DNA of 64,000 nucleotides from Fragilariopsis cylindrus CCMP1102 (Eukaryota > Bacillariophyta > Bacillariophyceae > Bacillariales > Bacillariaceae): assembly GCA_900095095.1 (NCBI GenBank), contig FMBT01000360.1, forward strand, positions 167,014-231,013, given 5' to 3'. The notes under the pieces are model-generated. The model made no database searches. It worked only from the letters and a program-made list of their open reading frames with translations, and was not told the DNA's origin. Made by a program: the position numbers and the translations under genes. Within the stretch, counting starts at the first letter, position 1; each line of letters begins with the position of its first letter. Shown piece by piece: positions 36,901 to 48,562 of this stretch.

Positions 36901-37561
36901 TTCTATGGTCACGGTTATCGAGGAAATGTGCTTTTGATATCGTTGCGTTTACATTTGTGGGAGAACTAGACGGAATAAAGCCGTTCGTTGCAAATCCTGG
37001 TGGTCCAAGCTGCTGTTGAAACTGTTGTTGAAGCTGATGGTGCTGCTGATGACGGGCGGTTTCAGAATGAGCATACTGTTGGTCGTCAGGAAGAAAGCTG
37101 GGACTCAAGAGTGACTGCAAAACAATAAATATGCGTAAGAAAACAACAATCAGATTAGGAAAGAAAGAATTGGAGATCATCATCGTCTTTATAAACAAAA
37201 GAACAGTTATCACATCACATCACATCACATCACATCACTTCGCATTGAATTACACTGAATTGCATTGCATGACATCATTTAAAATATAACTTACTTTGAC
37301 ACCAGTCCCATCACGACTACTTCTTGATGATCCAAAGAGGAGGCTGGTTCCAGGTGGTGGAGCGGATGTTGATCTTTCAAATACTAATCCTGCTGCTGTG
37401 AAACCGTACTCTGGCACCTGCTGCTGTCCTCGGTGTTGATGGTCGTTATTTCGTTCATCTGTTAGCCATGGGCTCTGCATTGCGGCGTGTTTCGTATTGT
37501 TTTGTGTGGATATTAGCATTAGCAATTGATTGATTAGTTGTTCTGTTCGTCCCTTAAACAA
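33986..37561 (-). CDS. Pumilio/PUF-family RNA-binding protein
   Basis: Exons 37561-37295, 37114-36089, 35995-34135 and 34033-33986, about 1,066 residues or more. The N-terminal 600 residues are Gln/Gly/Pro/His-rich disorder. Eight PUF repeats follow in the C-terminal 350 residues, recognised by their RNA-contact helices: SRFIQ, NYVVQ, CRVVQ, NHVIQ, CRVLQ, NYVIQ, SNVVE, NYVVQ. By the PUF code these read, from repeat 8 to 1, 5'-UGUAUAUA, a perfect Pumilio element. The protein is expected to bind 3' UTRs and repress or localise mRNAs in the cytoplasm. One-base deletions at about 34703 and 35268 interrupt the frame. The first exon is unresolved: the frame stays open above 37519 (first in-frame ATG), and a Gln/Asn/Thr-coding stretch near 37640-37700 may be an upstream exon. 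Confidence 0.88.
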
Positions 37562-38273
37562 ATAGCTTTTATATCACGTTTGTCTCGATCCCTTCCTAAT
37601 AGTATCTGTATTATTTTTACTTCTATCTCGATTACCTTTGCTCCTTTGTCTACGGTTGTTGTTGTTGTTGTTCTATTGCTGTTGCTGTTGCTGTTGATGT
37701 TGATGTTTTGAAATTATATGTTAATTAGCTATTTTTGGTTTCTGGTTTACATATGTACAATTTGTGTTTTAGAATGTTACTGTTTCAAAGAAGAGAAGGG
37801 ATGCGTCATCTTAATCCTAGCAAGTCTTTCTCATCATTTATCGTCTCGTCGAGTGTTGTCGAGAGCGAATGATTATGTTATGAGATGTGTAATGATAAAG
37901 GATCAGAACAGCACCAAGGGATTAATTAATCACTATCGATATCAGCTACTAGTGGCGGTATTCGTACATGGAGTAGTTCGAAGTGATACGGTAAGCGATT
38001 TGTTGTTTAAGTTATCGGGGGCAATTCTAACGATCTTTTTTTATTCACAAAATATTGGATCCTGCCCATACGATTCGTGGTGAGTGGGTACTATTGATGC
38101 CGTTATATTTAGAAGACCAACAAGTTATTTAACAATCCACGCAAGGAGCACCTTCTTTGTTCTTCCGCGATCAAAATCCTACTTATCTTAATTCAGCATT
38201 CAGCATTCAGCATTCAGCATCAGCATTCAGCATCAAGCAAGATCTTATTATTATTATCGAATTACAAATTGTT
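37562..38273. other. Intergenic with trinucleotide and 7-bp tandem repeats
   Basis: Contains a TTG/TTGCTG-type trinucleotide tract at about 37660-37705, which on the minus strand could be an upstream Gln/Asn/Thr-coding exon of the PUF gene. A 7-bp tandem repeat (ATTCAGC, about five units with one shortened) lies at about 38193-38235, just ahead of the CapA-like start. Confidence 0.5.
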
Positions 38274-39608
38274 ATGGTGCTGGTAAGATGGACGAATATG
38301 CAGCATGTCAAGGCAAGGAGTAAACGGAAAACAATTGCACGCTGTCGTTGTATTGCCTGTATGATTGTCACTGCGATTGCATTCGCTCTATGTCTATACA
38401 TATATGCGGGAACATTCTTGATCTTATTCCATGTTGTATCTACTACTAATAGTAGTAGGAGCAGCACATCATCAACAACAATACAATTGATTTCACCGCA
38501 GGAGACTCAAAGTAATCGGTTCAACGACGACGACGAGACCACATCGGGCGCATCATCATGTATAACCTTTGTTGGTGATACGATGCTTGCCAATCTTGGT
38601 AAAGACTACAGTGCCTCGCACGTCTCTCACCCGCGAGATTCTTTTGAATATATCCGACCCCTTCTACGAACATGTTCCAACGTAATTGCTAATCTTGAGG
38701 GCCCGATAACAAAATTAGGACTAGACCACGACCCACTAAGTAAGAAAGCAGTGTATTCATTCAATATGGATCCCCACATTTTACCCTATCTATTGGTTGA
38801 CGAAGGTATAACACATGTGAACAGGGCCAACAATCATCTGTTGGATAGAGGAAAGATAGGTGTAGAAGATACAACTCGTGCGTTAAAAGCGGTTGGTTTG
38901 CCTTGTTTTGGTTTTGGAATGTCCAAGGAAGAAGCAGCCAAGCCATTGATCTTGACCTTGAATAGTCATAGCAACCGTTTGATTGTTGTTGGTGTTACTG
39001 GCTATTCAGAGTTTTATTCTCGTGGAGTACTGCCAGATCCACATGCAAATCAAACTGGAGTTCTCCCCGTGACGAGTGAGTACGCTCAATTAGGACGTCG
39101 ACTGCTCGATGATGAGCAGGAGGGTGTTGATATACGTATAGCATTTGTCCACTGGGGGAAGAATTATGGATCTGTATCGACAGAAATGAAGAAACAGGCT
39201 GCAATATTAGTAGATGATGGCAAGTTCGATATTGTAATTGGTAGCGACGGCAGCCATACGATCCAAGAATTTGAGTACGTAAATGGCGTCCCGGTGTTGT
39301 ACAATATTGGCAATTTTTTATTTCAAACTCCAGGACGATTTCACAAGGAGAAATCGGTATTACCATATGGGCTTGTCGTGCATTTGAGGCTGGATAAAGA
39401 GACAGGTCGCATCGCTAGTTTGGAACTTCATTGCACACATGTTGACAATAGAGTTGTGAACTTTCGACCCAAGATTTGTACTGGAGAGCAGGCTGCAATC
39501 TTGTTCTCGACGTTAGGACCTTACATTGATTACATTCACAATAATACATATGCGACAGTACATTTTTTTGAAGGGGGAACAAATAGAATTATAGCAAACA
39601 ACTTCTAG
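38274..39608 (+). CDS. Membrane-anchored CapA-like (PGA_cap) phosphoesterase-fold protein
   Basis: A single exon of 444 residues from ATG 38274 (the upstream open frame has no ATG). A basic N-terminus followed by one transmembrane segment (CMIVTAIAFALCLYIYAGTF) suggests a type II membrane protein with a lumenal or extracellular domain. That domain carries CapA-family motifs in order: FVGDTMLA, ANLEGPI, NRANNHLLDRG, FVHWGKNY and VPVLYNIGNFLF. The usual GHHPHV metal-site loop is replaced by GSDGSHTIQ, keeping only the last His. Bacterial CapA proteins are needed for poly-gamma-glutamate capsules; the biochemical activity is poorly defined, and this copy could act on a cell-surface or mucilage polymer. 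Bacterial ancestry is possible but not shown by the sequence alone. Confidence 0.8.
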   Translation: MVLVRWTNMQHVKARSKRKTIARCRCIACMIVTAIAFALCLYIYAGTFLILFHVVSTTNSSRSSTSSTTIQLISPQETQSNRFNDDDETTSGASSCITFVGDTMLANLGKDYSASHVSHPRDSFEYIRPLLRTCSNVIANLEGPITKLGLDHDPLSKKAVYSFNMDPHILPYLLVDEGITHVNRANNHLLDRGKIGVEDTTRALKAVGLPCFGFGMSKEEAAKPLILTLNSHSNRLIVVGVTGYSEFYSRGVLPDPHANQTGVLPVTSEYAQLGRRLLDDEQEGVDIRIAFVHWGKNYGSVSTEMKKQAAILVDDGKFDIVIGSDGSHTIQEFEYVNGVPVLYNIGNFLFQTPGRFHKEKSVLPYGLVVHLRLDKETGRIASLELHCTHVDNRVVNFRPKICTGEQAAILFSTLGPYIDYIHNNTYATVHFFEGGTNRIIANNF

Positions 39609-40117
39609 CGGCTAGAGTTTTTTGCAAATGATGAATCTACCATCAGTAAGCTACCCAGCCTTACATGAAATAATGCTGAGATAATGATATATAAGATGGT
39701 ACAAATACACTCCTTTTCATGGATCGAGCATATATCTATCGATCTGAATCAATCAATCGTCACCAACGAGATCGGCCACCTCAACACTCTTTCTGTCTTA
39801 CTTGACTTTTGATATGCGAGCACTTATAAAGAAAGAGTAGAGTATAGTTAGTCTATTCTTTTTAAGATAAAATAATGTTTATAAATACTGTAATGTCAAA
39901 AAAGTGAATATATAACTTATGACAATCAGTCCCGCCTGAATCACGGAATTCGCTTTTTATTTCAATAAGACAATAATATGAAATATTATAAATGAATCTA
40001 TTGAAAATATATTCATCACCTTATCATTATTGCATTAATTCATAGCTATCATATATCGTCCATAATCATTTCAGTCGTCACTCTCGAATAACAATAATAA
40101 AGTCTAAATGTATCAGT
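39609..40117. other. Intergenic between CapA-like gene and UBA4
   Basis: AT-rich; no gene, repeat or RNA recognised. Expected to hold the CapA-like 3' UTR and the UBA4 promoter. Confidence 0.4.
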
Positions 40118-41556
40118 ATGGACGAAGTTGAAGAACTACGGGAACGAGTTCGATTTCTCGAGGCGGAAAACGCTCGTCTTCGCAACGACGAAAACAAAGA
40201 AGAATTAGTGGATGTCGATTCTTCAATAATGAACCATGATTCTTCCTCTTCGTTCCAAGGAGATCTCAAGGCAGAGCATATCGAACGTTATTCTAGACAA
40301 CTGTTAATAAAAGGGGGATTCGGTGTAGAAGGACAACTCAAATTATTGAACTCTTCAGTCCTTGTAATAGGTGCTGGTGGTATTGGGTCCACGGTGATAT
40401 TATATTTAGCAGCATGTGGCATTGGAAGCCTTTCCGTTATTGACTTTGACGATGTCGATGTATCGAATTTACACCGACAAGTCATACACAAAACAAATGA
40501 CGTTGGAATGAACAAGGCCGAATCGGCTCGTCGAGCTGTTGAGAACTTAAATCCTACTCTTTCGTGCAAGATCATTAAGGAACCTCTTACAGTCAACAAC
40601 GCACTCGAGTTGATTTCATCTCACGACTGTATCGTGGATGCATCTGACAATCCGCAAACACGATATATCATTAACGATGCTTGTGTTCTTAGTGGAAAAC
40701 CTTTGGTATCTGGTAGTGCGATGGGTATAGAGGGGCAACTAACGGTCTGCAATTACAAAGGTGGACCATGCTATCGTTGCCTTTATCCAAAACCAAATGT
40801 AAAGGAGGGAAACAAAAGCTGCTCTGATAATGGTGTTCTTGGTCCAGTTCCGGGCCTCATAGGAATTCTTCAAGCTGTTGAAACTATCAAAATTATTACC
40901 GGTACAGAGTAAGTTTTTGGAGAAAATTTCGCAATCCATTAAATATTTGTTGAAACTTGGCTCACTATAACTTCTATTCAATGTGTATTCATCCCCCTAA
41001 AAAAAGTGACGTCTTGTCTGATCGTCTACTTATGTACGATTCGCTGCAATGCTCTTTTCTGAGAATTAAGAAGCCCCCAAAGCAAACACATTGTCCTGTT
41101 TGTGGACCAGAGGCAACAATCACATCAATGAAGGAATGTTTTGAAGCGTCACAAACAGCACGGGGTCCGAGCTGTAGTTTGGCGAAATCTGAGCCTAGAA
41201 ATATTTCGAATTCGCTCTCTATATCATGCACAGAATACGATCAGATACGAAATAGTGGAGATACTCATATTTTGTTGGACGTTCGCGGTAAGGAGCAATT
41301 CGATTTATGTTCTTTACCTGGCGCAATCAATCTTCCTCTCGGATCCATAACACAACAAATGGAATATATTTCTACTATATCTAACGGAACTAAGCCAGTA
41401 TATTGTATTTGCCGTCGAGGAAATGCATCAGTCATGGCAACCAACAAAATAGTGGAGGGCTTACAAAAATACCCTAACATTCACTCTGTCAAAAATATTA
41501 CTGGTGGATTAACTTCTTGGAGATCTAAGGTAGACAAATCATTCCCAAACTACTAG
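40118..41556 (+). CDS. UBA4: Uba4/MOCS3: adenylyltransferase and sulfurtransferase
   Basis: Exons 40118-40908 and 41007-41556 encode 446 residues. An N-terminal coiled coil (VEELRERVRFLEAENARL) leads into the E1-like ThiF/MoeB domain: HIERYSRQL, the ATP loop VIGAGGIGS, DFDDVDVSNLHRQ, and paired zinc cysteines CYRC and CPVC. The Cys in GNKSCSDNGVLGPVPG matches the catalytic position of the family. The C-terminal rhodanese domain has DVRGKEQF and the persulfide loop CRRGN. The enzyme adenylates and thiocarboxylates Urm1 for 2-thiolation of tRNA U34 and, as MOCS3, activates the small subunit of molybdopterin synthase. It overlaps nothing; its stop is 36 bp from that of the convergent RluA gene. 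Confidence 0.95.
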
Positions 41557-41592
41557 CTAGCAAAAATAACAAATTAATTACCTGAAATTATG

Positions 41593-43171
41593 TCACACCT
41601 CCTCCGAAGTTTGTTTGATATATCCATTATTTTCTTCAGAAATGAATGATTCGAATTTGTCGGGGATATCGATACAGGCTGTTACCATCACTTTTCCTTC
41701 TGGAGACATCCATAAACCTTCTTTCTCTTTCTCTGACAACTGTTGGAAAATCGCAATCCCTTCCTCTTCCATATCGTTATAGGAAGGATGTTCCAGAGTC
41801 ACCTTATTCGAACATAAGTGAAGACCTTCTCCTCGTAATCGCATAGCATCTCCACCTCCATCATATTTATCATCACCTGCTATCGGGCAATCCAACACCC
41901 AAGACATATGTCGTCTTAGTTGATGAAATCTTCCTGTCTTTGGTTTTAATTCAATTGAAGTTAGTACATTGTCCCTAGCATGAATACTTTTGGAACTTTT
42001 TATTACTTTCCAAACTGTCACTGCACTTTTCTCATCCAGCGCATGATCGATAATCTGCCATTCGTCCTTGCCATTCACGCCGGGATCGACATCGACACCT
42101 AATCGATGTGCTTCTACAGCTGAAATTGCATCTCCTGGTGGTGGTATCCCATTGACAATGGCCGTGTAGGTTTTTTTAATCTTACGGTCACGAAATTGAT
42201 AAGATAAATTAATCATAGATGGTTTCGTTTTGGCAATAAGTAGTAGACCAGACGTTGCTTTGTCAAGTCGATGAACCGGTTGTGGACGACGTAGAATAGA
42301 GTAAGTTCCAGGCCGAGAAGGTTTTACTGCAAATGTAATAGCAGCACGAACCGTCATCATGCCATGCCCACCACCTCTGTTAGCGTAAACAACAATTCCT
42401 GCTGGTTTATCCACTGGGAGGAACAAGCAATTTTTATTTTTTTTAATGAGAAAGAAGGAATTTAGTGATGATGAGCAGCGCTAACCATAATGCGGTTGCT
42501 ATGCTCATCGTTGTTTCGGAAAGACTTTGAATTGGATATTTACTTTTACTATTTCTTACCAATAGCAAAATGATCATCTTCAAAAATAACAGGTAAATCA
42601 AATGGCGGGCGTGGATGTCTCATAGAAGGGAATTTCCATCACCCATACGAACTTGTTTGGCAAGTACATCTCCAGGAAATATTCGATCTCCAGTTCGACA
42701 TCGTATCCATTCATTATCTTCGATGTTGACTAAGTCTAAGTCTTCTTCTTCTTCTTCTTTGGTCTTGTCATCATTGTCGTCTGACAAGGGACCACGATGA
42801 ATAATGATATTTGCCTTTCTACATGCCTTCCGAGCATGCGACCTCGTCGAATATTCATCTGGATCCAACATCATAAGAGCTACTGGAACGGAAATATTCT
42901 TAGACGTCAATTCTAGACGACTTATATCAATAGAATTAATATTTTTTATTTTTTCAATATCAAATTCGGTATGTTGGTCGGTCTTATATATTTTGACGAT
43001 AGAAAATGCACTGTTGGATCCAACATTTATCGAGGAATATCGTCGCCATTGATTCTGATGGCCATGCCTAAACGCACAGTTCTTGGTGACACTAATGTAA
43101 CCGAATATATTTTTGAAGGGAGCCAATGATAAGCCAAAAACAGCAATTGAAGACATCTTTAGCATCATCAT
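41593..43171 (-). CDS. RluA-family RNA pseudouridine synthase
   Basis: Exons 43171-42560 and 42413-41593, about 477 residues. The N-terminus is hydrophobic and basic, suggesting mitochondrial or plastid targeting. An S4-like segment follows (ARKACRKANIIIHRG, GDRIFPGDVLA), then the catalytic domain: FAIVDKPAGIVVY formed across the intron, the active-site loop VHRLDKATSGLLLIAKT with catalytic Asp, KKTYTAIVNG, and TGRFHQLRRHM. The enzyme isomerises uridine in rRNA or tRNA. A one-base deletion at about 42622 places a stop after GDGNSLL; the next frame continues MRHPRPPFDLPVIFEDDHF into the splice site, so the gene is probably whole. Insertions rich in Asp/Glu are lineage-specific. Confidence 0.85.
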
Positions 43172-43624
43172 TTAGATTGATGATTTTGTACTCTTTTAAT
43201 TTTGGATCTTAGGATCTCTTGACGACGATCGACGATTCTTCGAATTGTACCGTACGCTAGTCTAGATTTCTCGATCGCATCTTTTTTTTCATCACACATA
43301 TTATTATCAATTATGGTGACACATCACAATTTTTCAAAATCCGTGTTTTCGGTAATTGTCACACGACTGAAGTAACAAGACTGAAATTTAAGACTAAGTA
43401 AGGCTTATGAAAATTAATCCAGCGCAAAGAATTGTTAAACATCTGCCTTTTAGATTTCGATGTGTCGAAAACAACAATAGTAAGCTTCACCGTTGTTTTC
43501 CAAGTTCACACGATTACAGCAAATTTAATGTACACACTCAAACTCATTAGAGTATATTATATTAATAGCTAAGAGATAATCGTTCCATATTGATAGGACG
43601 AAAAGAGAAGAAAAACAAAACAAA
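43172..43624. promoter_or_regulatory. Divergent promoter region between RluA-type gene and SDHD
   Basis: 453 bases separating two divergent genes for organelle proteins. Both promoters are inferred to lie here; no defined motif found. Confidence 0.4.
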
Positions 43625-44086
43625 ATGATCCGATCTTCCGCAGCACGATTGTCCCAAAGGATGATCAGCAAGAACGCCAGCGCCGCCACAAACAAAACAG
43701 CTTCGTCGCGAAAATTCTCTTCCAACCCGTTAGAAGCAGATAGGGGTAAATTGGGAACAAGTATTCATCATAATCTTAGTATGACTTTAGCGGTATTGGC
43801 ACCGATTTATTTTCTTATACCAGATAGTTATTCAGAAGGATTTTTTGGCCAGGCATTCGGTGTTGCTTTGGCTGGTAATGTTAGTGCACATTCCTGGATT
43901 GGATTAAATCATGTCGCAACCGATTACGTGCCAAAAATTTCAAAAGCCTTACTTGGTCCATCTCGAATTGCTATCGCTGGCATGTCAGTTGTTACATTCT
44001 TGGGTCTTTCTCGTGTTTCTATTTCATCGAAAGGTGGAATCAAAGGTTGTATCAAAGGATTATGGAACCCACCATCCTCAAAGTAA
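43625..44086 (+). CDS. SDHD: Succinate dehydrogenase membrane anchor subunit (CybS/SDHD)
   Basis: A single exon of 153 residues. The first 35 residues are rich in Ser, Arg and Lys without acids (mitochondrial presequence, with RKFSS as a likely cleavage area). Three hydrophobic helices follow. The second contains AHSWIGLNHVATDYVP, matching the H-x-W-x-G-x..-V-TDYV signature of CybS, whose His/Asp/Tyr residues contact haem b and ubiquinone. The protein anchors the flavoprotein and iron-sulfur subunits of complex II to the inner mitochondrial membrane. Its length is similar to the 159 residues of human SDHD. Confidence 0.85.
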   Translation: MIRSSAARLSQRMISKNASAATNKTASSRKFSSNPLEADRGKLGTSIHHNLSMTLAVLAPIYFLIPDSYSEGFFGQAFGVALAGNVSAHSWIGLNHVATDYVPKISKALLGPSRIAIAGMSVVTFLGLSRVSISSKGGIKGCIKGLWNPPSSK

Positions 44087-44460
44087 ACGTTCGTTAGAGA
44101 ACATAATAATACACACACACACACACACATTACTAAAACAGAAGAAATGAACAATCTCAATCGATAGATCGATCATGCAATGATTAAGGTTCCTAATAGA
44201 GTTTAAAAATTGCAGATGGCTGCGTCTATATTGAATAGTCGCGTTGCAACAACTAAAATAACATTTTATGAGAAATTTGTTAAATGGATATGTTATCTCT
44301 CATCCTAAATTAATTCGACTATCTTTTTTTGATACAAAATAATTCATACAAAGCAATAAATAAACACATACTGTATATATGATATAACTGAAGAACCCAG
44401 ATTTTAGGATACTCTATTAATTTTTTATATTATATTATATTATATTCAATACAACTCTCT
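44087..44460. other. Intergenic with AC microsatellite
   Basis: Carries an (AC)n tract at about 44111-44129 directly after SDHD and a TATAT-rich stretch near 44430-44450. Convergent 3' ends; no gene seen. Confidence 0.5.
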
Positions 44461-45806
44461 CTAATTAGAATTAGAAATGGGGTCTTCACATGATTCTGAT
44501 TCTGATCCTGCGGAATCTTCTGGTGTTTCTTTGTTACTACTGGAAGAAGATGACGATGATGACGACTGATTATTTGTTGCCTGATATGCATCGTAGGCCT
44601 TACGAGCTTTCGCGTATAATGATTTGATTTGTTTCCAGGCAACATCACCAGCATTTAGCAATGGTTGAAAAACTGGAATAGCTAACCCAATCACCCGTTT
44701 CACATCCTCCGATGCATTCTTCACTAATACTCGTAAACTTTCAACAGCTAAATGTGATAATGTGAAGTCTTCGGCATTTTTACCACCATCAGCCGTGTCC
44801 GATAATAATAATGTATCGTCTGATGATGATTCCATATCTTTTCCTGCATCATCATTGTACATACCTATAATATCATCGCCAGTTATAGCATTATTCGTGA
44901 TAGTAGCAGATAATATATCATTTTCTTCAACTTCATCTATGATTGTAGTGGCGGATGCAGTTGTAGATTCTTTTCCTGATGCAATATCGTCGTCGATTGA
45001 TTCATTTATATCGTCGTTTTCATTTTCATCTTCGTTGTTGTCATCATTATTGGTTGCTTCCTTTCCTCGAGTAAATGCCATACCTGGTGTATCGTCTTGT
45101 TCCTGCCCCCCGTCGTTATTATCATTACCGCTGGTACTATCAACTGTTTCTTCAACATTATTATTGGATCCTCCTATTTCTGATTTTAATTCGTCAACTT
45201 TAGCTTGCTTTTCTAAATTTTCTTCTTCCATCCTTTTAATTTCTTCCTCAAGTTCATCTGCAGCTCAGGATATTGTACCAAAGCTCGTTCCTTAATCAAA
45301 CAAATTAACAAGAGAAGTTAAGTTAGAAGCGGAAGAGCAAAAAATTAAGACAAAAGTTCAAATAAATAAGTCAATCACCATCAGCTAATAGTAAAAATTG
45401 TAGTAAGAATCTCTGGGAGAAAAACACATATATTATACATACATTTCTTTTTCAATAGCAAGACATCTTTGAGCTGCTTCGACATAATCTTGTTTTGTCA
45501 ATGAATATTTTTCACCAGTTTCTGGATCAAGATCATCATTAACTAATTGAAAGCCACGTTTTATACATATATCTTCCAATTCTGTTTCTGTCATAATTTC
45601 CAAGTCAGATTGACTATATTCATATTCCACCACCTCCGCCTCGACTTGGTCTTGTCCTGATATTAAAGTGACTGTATGGACAGTAGTATTAGTAGTGCCG
45701 ATAAATTAATATGAATATAGGATGATTCACGACACAGGAACGTTGTTGTCGTCTTCGTCGTTGGTGTCGTCGTCGTGACGATACTATCGATACTGGAGAT
45801 ATCCAT
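44461..45806 (-). CDS. Acidic membrane-anchored or secreted protein of unknown function
   Basis: Proposed exons 45806-45439 and 45290-44461, about 399 residues. From ATG 45806 there is a Thr-rich start and a hydrophobic segment (INLSALLILLSIQSL) acting as signal peptide or anchor. Then comes a SAP-like helical segment (MTETELEDICIKRGFQL) followed by LTKQDYVEAAQRCLAIEKEM, a charged coiled coil (ADELEEEIKRMEEENLEK), a long Asp/Glu/Asn-rich region, a helical block (SLRVLVKNASEDVKRVIGLA) and a poly-Ser tail. Two one-base deletions at about 45674 (TTT run) and 45264 must be assumed to join the frames. No family is recognised; a chaperone- or calcium-binding-like acidic ER protein is one possibility. 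Confidence 0.5.
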
Positions 45807-46897
45807 CGTGATGATTACGTGTAGTAGAAGGTATCAAATTCATGATTGCTATGAAACAGGGCGGAAGAAATGATAAATACCAATGTACAGTAAGAAGTAA
45901 GCGAGTGCAGTATATACGGTATACACTTTCCGAAAGCAGATGATTTGAGCTATTATGCTGTTAGGAATCTTATCCTCCCTATCCTCTCGTTTCTCGTTTT
46001 CTTAGGTTTTTGTGATAGATTTGCTCTCGTCGGCGGCAAAACTTTACAAATCGTACGCTTTTACACGTGTTAGTCGTTGTTCGATCGGACGAAGTCCAGA
46101 AGGGTGTTCAAATGAAATAATTTTGAATATTATAATGAGGCGTACTATAAAAAAAACAATACTATATTTATTACACATTATCATAGCACTAGTACCATGA
46201 GTGCAAAAGGTATGACAAGTGACACTTGATCATAATGTAGATGATCAAAAATCTAGAAACACTTGACAGGACAGTGACCTCGTGTAACTCCCACAGAGTG
46301 CTGAGTCTACTTTCTTGCTTCTTTGTTACTTGGCTGTAAAGTTTGGTGGTCATTTGTCATTTGGCTTTCATAAAACAACAGCAACCACAGCAATCATCAA
46401 TCATTAATCATCATTAATTTTTACCTTTAAAAAGTGCCAAAAATAGCTCTATCGAAGCCCCCCCCGTGGTAACGCAAACTGCCTCCTTGCTTTTGCAACA
46501 ATCATTATTGTGAGGGTCTGATTGTATTCATTCATGACAAGTTCAAAACTATAGGATTTAACTATCCTTACTATTTTTCAAATTGAACAGCTACAAAAGA
46601 AGTATAAGACTCACAATATAGAATATTATCATGTACTTCTCGTTGTTTTTTTAAAAGAATTAAAAATTATTCATGAAGATAATATGAATCGATTATTGAC
46701 GCTATCAAATAATGTATATAATATTTGCAAACTTTATTGTACTGTATGCTTCTCCCCTATTATATTCTATATTTGTTGTTTTCTCTGTCATTCAAAAAAT
46801 TACTATATCGTTCCTATGCATATTTCATCAAATTTCTGGATGATTCATTCGATTTGCCTTGCCTTGCTTTGCAGTTACTTTCAATACAGAATTCCTT
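45807..46897. other. Intergenic, nothing recognised
   Basis: About 1.1 kb without a supported gene. It is AT-rich, with several short open frames of biased composition that show no family features. Confidence 0.45.
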
Positions 46898-47772
46898 TCA
46901 TAGAAATCTCATAGCAAACATGATAGAAAAGACAGCAATCAATCCAGCGGCTGTAGCGAATAAACCATTAATTTCTAATCTATCATTTCCTCCCAGTCTA
47001 TCACTTGATTCTTGTGAAATCATGGTATTGGATGCATCTGTAGTACTACTACCAGAGATCCCTAATGCTGCCTGTCTAGCAGCAAGTCGTTCTTTCTGTA
47101 ATATAACGTATTCAGGAAATAGTTTACAAAATGTAGGATCACGGACGTTGTAATCAAGGCTTTGTCTTGCAAATTTTTCCTTTTGACTTTTTGTACTCTC
47201 AATACTTCCAAGAGTTGGTTGTGATTCAATCATAAAGGAATATAGGCCGGTAAGAATAGTGCTTACGCTCCACATGGGATTCCAACTCTTGAATTGATTC
47301 ATTGATTGAATCATGACAAGATTGAAACGAAACAAAGCAAAAACATTGAAATGAGTGAATAAGTGGGTGAAGATCCGAGAAAACATCAAAACGATTGGAT
47401 TGGAATGGAACTTGTTGTAGAAATTATAACATAATAATGACGACAATGACAGACAAAAAGTATAAAAGTATAACTTACTTCAGGATGAAAGTCACTCATA
47501 GATAAACATAATCGTCGATTGGGTTGAAATCTACCATTTTTCGTTATCATGATTACACTGGGTGGCTTTAATGGATAATCTTTCGGGAATAGAAGCTTCC
47601 CATGATAAATCCCACCAGCGAACGGTGTCTTCTCTGAACCTTCAATGACATAATGTACCTCTAAAATATTCTTTTCATTTGGCGCTACTGTTATTGTTGG
47701 ACTTCTAATTGGATCCTTCATCAGTGATTTCAACTCCTTCGTTAAACGCCGCGTACATATATCAGTCGCCAT
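46898..47772 (-). CDS. UBE2J2: Tail-anchored ubiquitin-conjugating enzyme Ubc6/UBE2J2
   Basis: Exons 47772-47479 and 47287-46898 encode 227 residues. The UBC fold begins TRRLTKELKSLMKDP; FPKDYPLKPPSVIMIT precedes NGRFQPNRRLCLSMSDFHPE, where the Cys is catalytic and the TxNGRF motif replaces the usual HPN, as is typical for the Ubc6/UBE2J group. The intron falls right after FHPE and exon 2 restarts SWNPMWSVSTILTGLYSFM, a family hallmark. A short linker leads to one C-terminal transmembrane helix (GLFATAAGLIAVFSIMFAM), giving a cytosol-facing ER tail-anchored enzyme used in ER-associated degradation. Confidence 0.93.
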
Positions 47773-48562
47773 TATTATTTGTTTATTTTATTATTGTTGT
47801 TTTTATCTACAGAATAAGTCCGACTAGTATCTACGAATTTTTCTGATGTTGCTGTTGATTGTTTTTGTATATATAATAATGAGCGCAAAGTATACGTCGT
47901 CTATTAATATGATGTGAATTCCGTATAAGTAGACTATATTGATAATGTAAGCGCTTTTTCATTAATGCTGTTTTGATTTTATGATGATTAAAGAACAACA
48001 ATATGTAGTTCAATAAGTTCATTCACAAGGTGTGTGTCTTTGTGTAGCCTCTTTATTGTGCGATACGACAATACGTGTATTCAAATTCGGTGGTTTGTTG
48101 CTTGGCGTAACTTTTGTTGTTTTTTGTTTTTGTGTTTTGATAAACCGGTCTGGCGAATGAATAAAATAGTAGAATTCCCCATCTCCCCCTGCTATTCTGG
48201 TGCACGACTCATAAAAAATGTATTGTTCTATTATAGTGTAGGACCTACAAATGTACTAGTAGGACTTTGTTATAGACTAATGTATTTAATAGGTAGATCA
48301 CAACATGTTGGTATAATTGGAAAGTCCAATGTCCTCGTTCAAGAATCAAGTGTATCTTCTACAGATATATCATCAGCTACTAGAAAAAACACAAATATAT
48401 ACGACACAACTAGACTAGACTAGACGCCTCTCTACGAAAGATCGGAGGAAACCAAATTTAATTTCAATTGATATATATATATATATATATATATGTATAA
48501 AGTTACAGATCATGCATTGATTTCTTAATTTAATAGTGACCATTGAATATCGTTCTATTTAT
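47773..48562. other. Intergenic with TA microsatellite
   Basis: Contains a (TA)n tract at about 48471-48494 and the 11-bp palindrome GTAGGACCTAC at 48238-48248. No supported gene. Confidence 0.45.

Noticed and set aside
38157-38273. Upstream extension of the CapA-like frame
   Set aside because: It begins at a TTG and translates the 7-bp tandem repeat; the first ATG at 38274 directly precedes the basic region and membrane segment.
45990-46200. 62-residue ORF in the intergenic region left of UBE2J2
   Set aside because: No family features, weak start context and AT-driven composition; not supported as a gene.
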